From: Ponticoccus litoralis
GTDB lineage: Bacteria; Pseudomonadota; Alphaproteobacteria; Rhodobacterales; Rhodobacteraceae
NCBI RefSeq assembly: GCF_039769985.1
Contig: NZ_JBDNCH010000002.1
Location: 620,001-684,000 of the forward strand
Length of the DNA stretch: 64,000 nt
Direction of reading: 5' to 3'
Of the stretch, positions 58,597-64,000 are shown in pieces (position 1 is the stretch's first letter; each line of letters opens with the position of its first letter). Under the pieces are notes generated by a model. That model did no database searches, was not told the origin of the DNA, and worked only from the letters and a program-made list of their open reading frames with translations. Made by a program: the position numbers and the translations under genes.

Positions 58597-60185
58597 GCGC
58601 CGTCCTTCAGGTGAACAACCTGCGTGTCAGCTTCACGCAGGACGGCGCAACCACGCAGGCGGTCAAGGGCGTCAGCTTTGACGTGGGACGGGGCGAGACC
58701 GTGGCGCTTGTCGGCGAAAGCGGTTCTGGCAAGTCGGTGACGGCGCTGTCGACGGTATCGCTGCTGGGCGAGTCCGCGCATGTCGAGGGCTCGGTGCTCT
58801 ACGAGGGGCAAGAGATGATCGGCGCCGATGACGCGCGCCTGCGGGCCGTGCGCGGCAACGACATCAGCTTCATCTTCCAGGAACCGATGACCTCGCTGAA
58901 CCCGCTGCACACGCTGGAAAAGCAGATTGCCGAAAGCCTAGAACTGCACCGCGGGCTGAAGGGCGACGAAGCGCGCAAGCGGATCGTCGAGCTGCTGACC
59001 CGCGTCGGCATCCGCGACCCGGAAAGCCGCCTGTCGGCCTATCCGCACCAGTTGTCGGGCGGGCAGCGGCAGCGGGTGATGATCGCCATGGCGCTGGCCA
59101 ATGGCCCGGACCTGCTGATCGCGGACGAACCCACGACGGCCTTGGACGTGACGATCCAGGCGCAGATCCTCGAACTGCTGGCGGAACTGAAACAGTCCGA
59201 GAACCTCTCGCTGCTGTTCATCACCCACGATCTTGGCATCGTCCGGCGGATCGCCGACCGGGTCTGCGTGATGAAGGATGGCGAGATCGTCGAGCAGGGC
59301 CCGACGAAAGAGATCTTCGACAACCCGCAGCACCCCTACACCATCAAGCTGCTCTCCGCCGAAAGCACCGGCACCCCCGACCCGGTCGAACCGGACGCCG
59401 AGGAAATCGCCCGCACCGACAAGCTGAAGATCTGGTTCCCGATCCAGCGCGGGCTGATGAAGCGCACGGTGGGCTACGTCAAGGCGGTCAACGAGGCCTC
59501 TATCGCCGTGCGCGCGGGCGAGACGGTGGGCATCGTCGGCGAAAGCGGGTCCGGCAAGACCACGCTGGCGCTGGCGATCATGCGGCTGATCGGATCGGAG
59601 GGCGGCATCACCTATCGCGGCGAGGATGTCCGCAAGTGGTCCACCCGCGAATTGCGGCGCCTGCGCTCCGAGATGCAGATCGTCTTTCAGGACCCCTACG
59701 GCTCGCTCAGCCCGCGCATGACCTGCGAGCAGATCATCGCCGAAGGGATGCAGGTGCACGGCGCGCCGGACAACCGCCCGCACCGCGAACATGTGGCCGA
59801 GGTCATGACAGAGGTCGGGCTGAACCCCACCACCATGCACCGCTACCCGCATGAATTCAGCGGCGGGCAGCGCCAGCGCATCGCCATCGCGCGCGCCATG
59901 GTGCTGCGGCCCCGGCTGGTGGTGCTGGACGAACCGACCAGCGCGCTGGACATGACGGTGCAGGTGCAGATCGTGGAACTTCTGCGCGACCTTCAGCGCA
60001 AGTACGACCTTGCATACCTCTTCATCAGCCACGACCTGAAGGTCGTGCGCGCCATGTCCCACAAGGTCATCGTGATGAAGCAGGGCGACGTGGTTGAATA
60101 CGGCGCGGCCTCCGAGGTCTTCGATACGCCACGCACCGAGTATACGCAGACGCTGCTGGCCGCCGCGCTGGACAAGGCGCGCTGA
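58593..60185 (+). CDS. yejF: ABC transporter ATPase, YejF-type, two ATP-binding domains
   Basis: A 530-residue protein with two complete nucleotide-binding domains: Walker A GESGSGKS and GESGSGKT (near 40 and 312), signatures LSGGQRQR (near 154) and FSGGQRQR, Walker B LIADEPTTALDV and VVLDEPTSALDM. Fused twin ATPases are normal for YejF and DppD/F-like systems. It completes the yejABEF operon. Confidence 0.96.
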   Translation: MSAVLQVNNLRVSFTQDGATTQAVKGVSFDVGRGETVALVGESGSGKSVTALSTVSLLGESAHVEGSVLYEGQEMIGADDARLRAVRGNDISFIFQEPMTSLNPLHTLEKQIAESLELHRGLKGDEARKRIVELLTRVGIRDPESRLSAYPHQLSGGQRQRVMIAMALANGPDLLIADEPTTALDVTIQAQILELLAELKQSENLSLLFITHDLGIVRRIADRVCVMKDGEIVEQGPTKEIFDNPQHPYTIKLLSAESTGTPDPVEPDAEEIARTDKLKIWFPIQRGLMKRTVGYVKAVNEASIAVRAGETVGIVGESGSGKTTLALAIMRLIGSEGGITYRGEDVRKWSTRELRRLRSEMQIVFQDPYGSLSPRMTCEQIIAEGMQVHGAPDNRPHREHVAEVMTEVGLNPTTMHRYPHEFSGGQRQRIAIARAMVLRPRLVVLDEPTSALDMTVQVQIVELLRDLQRKYDLAYLFISHDLKVVRAMSHKVIVMKQGDVVEYGAASEVFDTPRTEYTQTLLAAALDKAR

Positions 60186-60249
60186 GAGAGGGCGGCCCAC
60201 CCGCCCCCTCTCAACCCCCTCGCTCCCTCCCCGGGATCAGGTTGCGATA

Positions 60250-61606
60250 TCAGATGGCCGAGGAATGCCCGGCCTTGCTGAGATCGTAGGCGTCGAAACT
60301 GCGCGCGATCATCCGTGTCAGGGGCCGCGCCTTCACGGGAACGAAAAGCCCCTCCCCGGTGACCTGCACCTGCCCCTTGAAGGCTGCCTCTGCCTGATGA
60401 AGCATGGCAAAGAGCGCATCCCGCGACAGGCTGAAATCGCGCAGGATCTCGACCGCGTCGATGCGGAAATCGCACATCAGCGCCTCGATCAGGCGGTCGC
60501 GCAGGCGGTCCTCGTCGGTGAAGACATGGCCCCGCGCGGTCGAGAAACGCCCCTCGCGGATCGCCGCGACATGGGCCGAGGTCGCCGATGCGTTCTGTGC
60601 GAAGCCCTGCGGAAAGCGCGAGATCGACGAGGCGCCGAGGCCGATCAGCGCGGCGGCGGTGTCGTCGGTATAACCACGGAAGTTGCGCCGCAGCTTGCCG
60701 GTCTTCTGCGCCACGGCCAGCCCGTCCCCGGGCGCGGCAAAGTGGTCGATGCCAATCTCGGCGTAGCCGTCCCAGACAAACAGCCGCCGCGCCGTTTCGA
60801 AGAGGTCGAGCCGCTCTTCCGGCGTGGGCAGCGCGTCCGAGGGGATCATCTGCTGGCGCTTGGCCATCCACGGCACATGAGCGTAGCCGTAAAGCGCCAC
60901 GCGGTCGGGCGCGAAGGACAGAAGCTTCTGCACGGTCTCGGTGATGCGCGCCCGGGTCTGGTGCGGCAGGCCGAAGAGGATATCGGCGTTCAGGCTGTGA
61001 ACGCCGCGCGCGCGGATCATGTCGACCGCGCGCCGGGTGATCTCGAAGCTCTGCTCGCGCCCGATCGTCGCCTCGGATGTCCGGGTCGAAATCCTGCACC
61101 CCGATGGAGGCCCGGTTCATGCCGCCCTCGGCCAGCACGTCCAGCCGCGCCTCGTCGATCTCGTTCGGGTCGATCTCGACCGAGAACTCGGCGTCGGGCG
61201 CAAAATCCGCCACCTCGGCGATGGCCGCGATCAGCCGCCGCATCAGCTCAGGTGTCAGCAGCGTCGGCGTGCCGCCGCCCCAGTGCAGACGCGACAGGCG
61301 GATGCCCTTCGGCAGGTGCCGCTTCAGCAGCGCCAGCTCGGCCTCCAGCGTGGCGACGTAGCTTTCCACGGGCGACAGTGTCGCAGTCCCCTGCGTGCGG
61401 CAGGCGCAGAACCAGCACAGCCTGCGGCAGAACGGCACATGGATATACAGCGAAATCTCACCACCCTCTGGAAGCGCCTGAATCCATTGACAAAACCGGC
61501 CCGGATCAACGTTTCCGGCAAAATGAGGGGCAGTCGGATAAGAGGTATAGCGCGGCACTTTGGCATCGAAGAGACCAAGGCGCCCGAGTTGTGTTCGTGT
61601 ATCCAT
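60250..61606 (-). CDS. hemN: Oxygen-independent coproporphyrinogen III oxidase HemN (one frame break)
   Basis: A radical-SAM heme/bacteriochlorophyll-precursor enzyme of ~451 residues after removing one base. The 4Fe-4S cysteines lie in YIHVPFCRRLCWFCACRT (CxxxCxxC), and RLHWGGGTPTLLTPE and GYAHVPWMAKRQQMI follow. The break is near 61074, where the plus strand reads CCT[C]GG for CCTGG, interrupting DFDPDIQATIGREQSFEITRR. It is divergent from fnrL with an FNR box between, suggesting oxygen-controlled expression. Confidence 0.93.
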
Positions 61607-61642
61607 ACGGGTAGGGTTACAGGACATCCCGGACGGGTTGCC

Positions 61643-61656
61643 TTGACGCAGATCAA
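61643..61656. promoter_or_regulatory. FNR box between hemN and fnrL
   Basis: TTGACGCAGATCAA matches the FNR consensus TTGAT-N4-ATCAA at all but one position. It lies 15 bp before the fnrL start and 37 bp before hemN, so it likely mediates fnrL autoregulation and hemN activation. Confidence 0.8.
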
Positions 61657-61671
61657 ACGGGGGTTTGAGCC

Positions 61672-62418
61672 ATGCTGAACGAACGAGATCTTGCCGCGCA
61701 CCAGGATTGCGAAAGCTGCCCGATCCGGCATCGCGCCGTTTGTGCACGCTGCGAGACCAACGAGCTCGAACGCCTGGAAGAGATCAAGTATTACCGCAAG
61801 TTCGAGGCCGGGCAGACGGTGATCTGGTCCGGCGACCGGATGGAGTTCGTGGGGTCGGTGGTGTCCGGCATCGCCACCCTGACCCAGACGATGGAGGACG
61901 GGCGCAGGCAGATGGTGGGCCTCTTGCTGCCCTCGGATTTCGTCGGACGCCCGGGCCGCGGGACCGCCGCCTATGATGTCGTCGCGACCACCGATCTGGT
62001 GATGTGCTGTTTCCGCAAGACACCCTTCGAAGACATGATGCAGAAGACGCCGCACATCGCGCAGCGCCTGCTGGAGATGACGCTGGACGAACTGGATGCG
62101 GCGCGGGAATGGATGCTGGTGCTGGGCCGCAAGACCGCGCGCGAGAAGATCGCCTCGTTACTGTCGATCATCGCGCGGCGCGATGCCACGCTGAACCAGC
62201 GCGGCACCGAGGGGCCGCTGGCCTTCGACCTGCCGCTGACGCGCGAAGCCATGGCCGATTACCTCGGCCTGACACTGGAGACCGTCAGCCGTCAGATCTC
62301 GGCGCTGAAGCGGGACGGCGTGATCGTGTTGCAGGGAAAGCGCCACGTCACGGTGCCGGACATGTCCCTGCTGCTGGAAGAGGCCGGCGACGACGCGGAC
62401 GGCGGTGTCTTTGCCTGA
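61672..62418 (+). CDS. fnrL: FnrL, oxygen-sensing Crp/Fnr-family regulator
   Basis: A 248-residue regulator with iron-sulfur cysteines in CESCPIRHRAVCARC (13, 16, 24 or 27) and in the central MCCFRK. A cyclic-nucleotide-binding-like domain is followed by a DNA-binding HTH (LTREAMADYLGLTLETVSRQISALKRDG) whose E-SR residues match TTGAT recognition. In the absence of oxygen the cluster dimerises the protein. Divergent from hemN, as in Rhodobacter. Confidence 0.95.
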   Translation: MLNERDLAAHQDCESCPIRHRAVCARCETNELERLEEIKYYRKFEAGQTVIWSGDRMEFVGSVVSGIATLTQTMEDGRRQMVGLLLPSDFVGRPGRGTAAYDVVATTDLVMCCFRKTPFEDMMQKTPHIAQRLLEMTLDELDAAREWMLVLGRKTAREKIASLLSIIARRDATLNQRGTEGPLAFDLPLTREAMADYLGLTLETVSRQISALKRDGVIVLQGKRHVTVPDMSLLLEEAGDDADGGVFA

Positions 62419-63325
62419 CCGCCTGCCCTTCCAGACATGGGACGTCTTCACCGACACGCGCTTCGCGGGCAATCCGCTGGCCATCGTCGATCAGGCGGAC
62501 GGGCTGGACCCGGCGCGGATGCAGGTGCTGGCACGCGAGTTCAACCTGTCCGAGACCATCTTCGTGCAGCCCCCGGACGACCCGGGCCATAGCGCCAAGG
62601 TGCGCATCTTCTTTCCCACGGTAGAAATCCCCTTTGCCGGGCATCCGACCATCGGCTGCGCCATCTTCCTTGCCACCCGTGCTGCGCCCGAGGGCGACTT
62701 CGAAACCGAGGTGACGCTGGAAGAGCAGGCCGGGCTGGTGCCGGTGCGGGTCTGGCGCCGGGATGGATCGGTGCAGGCGGAATTCGTCGCACCCGTGCTG
62801 CCCCATGCCCCGGCGGCGGGCGCGGTTCCCGAACCGGCGGCGCTTGCGCGCGCCTGCGGTCTGACGCCGGAACAGGTCGGCTTTGGCGACCATGTGCACG
62901 GGCTCTGGCAGGGCGGCCCCGCCTTCCTGTACATCCCCGTCGCCGATCCGGACGCGCTGGCCATGGCCCGCCCGCAGGAACCGGCATGGTCCGACGCCCT
63001 GCAGGCCGCCGGTGTGGACAGCGCCTATCTTTATACCCCGCAGGGGGAGGGCTACCGGGCGCGCATGTTCTCTCCGACCGCGGGCATCCCCGAAGACCCG
63101 GCGACCGGCTCTGCCTCGGCCATCCTCGCGGCGCAGCTTCTGGCCAGCGGCGCCCTGCCCGAGGGCGAAACGCGCATCGCCTTGCAGCAGGGCGTCGAGA
63201 TGGGGCGCCCCTCGCGCATCGGCCTGACCGTGGTGGTCACGGCGGGCGCGATTGCGCAGGTGCGCGTCGCGGGCAGCGCCGTTCCGGTCAGCGAAGGCCG
63301 GATCGCCCTGCCCGATCGGCCCTGA
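62405..63325 (+). CDS. PhzF-family isomerase/epimerase-like protein
   Basis: A 306-residue PhzF-superfamily protein. Family motifs are FTDTRFAGNPLAIVDQADGLD, the catalytic Glu region FNLSETIFV, FFPTVEIPFAGHPTIGCA and the C-terminal FSPTAGIPEDPATGSASAILA. The start is a GTG at 62405 overlapping the fnrL end by 14 bp, so it is likely co-transcribed with fnrL. The substrate is unknown. Confidence 0.88.
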   Translation: MSLPDRLPFQTWDVFTDTRFAGNPLAIVDQADGLDPARMQVLAREFNLSETIFVQPPDDPGHSAKVRIFFPTVEIPFAGHPTIGCAIFLATRAAPEGDFETEVTLEEQAGLVPVRVWRRDGSVQAEFVAPVLPHAPAAGAVPEPAALARACGLTPEQVGFGDHVHGLWQGGPAFLYIPVADPDALAMARPQEPAWSDALQAAGVDSAYLYTPQGEGYRARMFSPTAGIPEDPATGSASAILAAQLLASGALPEGETRIALQQGVEMGRPSRIGLTVVVTAGAIAQVRVAGSAVPVSEGRIALPDRP

Positions 63326-63439
63326 GCGCGCCCCGCCGGGCGGCCCTGCCCCGGTGCAGGCCCCTGCCCCCAGCGGCGCCCCGTCATGCTGTTCTCGATG
63401 CCGCGGTGGCAGGGAGGGGCATCCCCTGCCCCGCAGATC

Positions 63440-63793
63440 TCAGGATTCCGCCATGAAGACCGGAGAGAACCCGCCAAAGATCATGCGCTTGCCGTCGAAG
63501 GGCATCGACAGCCTCTCCCACCGTTTGTCCGTCGACATGCTGGCATGGCAGGCATCGACCGCCGCCTTGTCCCGCCAGACCACCCAGGCAAAGACGATCT
63601 TCTCACCGGGCTCGCGCTTGACCGCCATCGGGAAAGAGGTCACCTCGCCCTCGGGCACATCCTCTTCCCAGCACTCCCAATGGGCCAGCGCGCCGTATTC
63701 CTCGAACAGCGGCCAGGCCGCTTCGGCGCTGTCGATATAGGCCTGCTTGTTGGCCTCTGGCACGGCAGCGACGAAACCCTGTACGTAGGACAT
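63440..63793 (-). CDS. DUF1428-family protein
   Basis: A 117-residue ferredoxin-like alpha/beta protein with MSYVQGFVAAVPEANKQAYID, ALAHWECWEEDVPEGEVTSFPMAVKREPGEKIVFAWVVWRD and MPFDGKRMIFGGFSPV, the DUF1428 signature. The biochemical role is unknown. It is divergent from the MarR-type gene with a palindrome in the 63-bp gap, so that regulator may control it. Confidence 0.88.
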   Translation of the reverse strand: MSYVQGFVAAVPEANKQAYIDSAEAAWPLFEEYGALAHWECWEEDVPEGEVTSFPMAVKREPGEKIVFAWVVWRDKAAVDACHASMSTDKRWERLSMPFDGKRMIFGGFSPVFMAES

Positions 63794-63844
63794 GATGACA
63801 CACTCCCTTTCCCATGTGTTGCCCCGAGCCTGCATCGGAAATAA

Positions 63845-63856
63845 GTTGATATCAAC
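63845..63856. promoter_or_regulatory. 12-bp palindrome, candidate MarR-family operator
   Basis: GTTGATATCAAC is a perfect palindrome directly abutting the MarR-type start and 51 bp before the divergent DUF1428 gene. MarR regulators commonly bind such sites and autoregulate. Confidence 0.6.
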
Positions 63857-64000
63857 ATGAATCCCGACATGCACCCCGACCTGCCGATTTCCGCCACCCT
63901 CGAGGTGCGCGACCGCTGCCTGTGTTTCCGGGCGCAACGCGCGGCGCGGGCCCCGGCGCGGCGCTTCGATGCGGCGCTGAAGCCCTTTGGCCTGTCGAAC
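63857..64000 (+). CDS. MarR-family transcriptional regulator (N-terminal part)
   Basis: The first 48 codons are present before the window ends: MNPDMHPDLPISATLEVRD, then RCLCFRAQRAARAPARRFDAALKPFGLSN. The CLCFRAQRAAR-LARRFD-ALKPFGLSN pattern matches the first helix of a common MarR-type regulator. DNA-binding residues lie beyond the window. Confidence 0.75.
   Translation, partial: MNPDMHPDLPISATLEVRDRCLCFRAQRAARAPARRFDAALKPFGLSN

Noticed and set aside
60186..60249. Terminator hairpin between yejF and hemN
   Set aside because: GAGAGGGCGG and CCGCCCCCTCTC pair only with bulged C residues and no T-run follows, so I did not list it as a feature.

Overview
The window is a GC-rich alphaproteobacterial chromosome segment and almost certainly comes from the Rhodobacteraceae/Roseobacter group. 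The evidence is the complete soxSR-VWXYZABCDEF thiosulfate-oxidation locus in Paracoccus-like order, an FnrL-type regulator divergent from hemN, the NDUFA12-MlaD-DUF2155 cluster beside aat, the dnaG-rpoD pair, a nrdR-ribD...ribE arrangement, a CycM-type membrane cytochrome c, and a dispersed 3' intergenic repeat of a type common in this family. I see no rRNA, tRNA, CRISPR array, prophage or insertion sequence.

Layout. 1-4.1 kb: end of a branched-chain amino acid (Liv-type) ABC transporter (partial livM, livG, livF), then acetyl-CoA synthetase. 4.3-7.1 kb: an unknown protein, accB-accC, and a small exported peptide. 7.3-11.5 kb: aat; an operon on the minus strand (NDUFA12, MlaD-like, DUF2155); a FkbM methyltransferase/GT61-like fusion; RidA. 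11.6-13.7 kb: clpX and clpP. 14.3-15.3 kb: a His-rich CDF metal exporter. 15.4-27.8 kb: the sox island plus a YeeE/YedE sulfur-compound transporter. 27.9-29.1 kb: an MFS protein. 29.1-36.1 kb: ribE, a capsule module (kpsS-like, wza/kpsD-like, kpsC-like), ribD and nrdR. 36.2-41.7 kb: DUF1353, YjbQ, rpoD, dnaG. 41.7-51.1 kb: two mirror-image TadG-TadE-TadE gene triads around gdhA, plus a collapsed TadG remnant. 51.2-54.1 kb: a small membrane protein, a methylguanine-DNA methyltransferase, pheA and cycM. 54.3-60.2 kb: a YejABEF-type oligopeptide importer. 60.2-64 kb: hemN, fnrL, a PhzF-like isomerase, a DUF1428 protein and the start of a MarR-family regulator.

How it works together. The sox genes encode periplasmic oxidation of thiosulfate and sulfur (SoxXA, SoxYZ, SoxB, SoxCD), the thiol-reducing supply line (SoxV, SoxW, SoxS), accessory electron carriers (SoxE, SoxF) and the ArsR-type repressor SoxR. 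Three similar inverted repeats in the soxS-soxV, soxW-soxX and soxB-soxC gaps are candidate SoxR operators. The capsule genes could build and export a Kdo-linked polysaccharide. The Tad-like genes suggest secreted or cell-surface adhesion or pilus-related proteins.

The most unusual property is at sequence level. About 18 genes, including rpoD and dnaG, which a living cell needs, have reading frames broken by roughly 25 single-base events that all look like insertions, with one ambiguous exception. Most fall into a few short contexts: CCAGG read as CCAGTG, CCTG read as CCTCG, and CGGCCG read as CGAGCCG. They occur regardless of coding strand or reading phase. The simplest reading is a motif-specific sequencing or consensus error, perhaps linked to DNA modification. 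The genes are annotated here as full-length CDS with the breaks marked.
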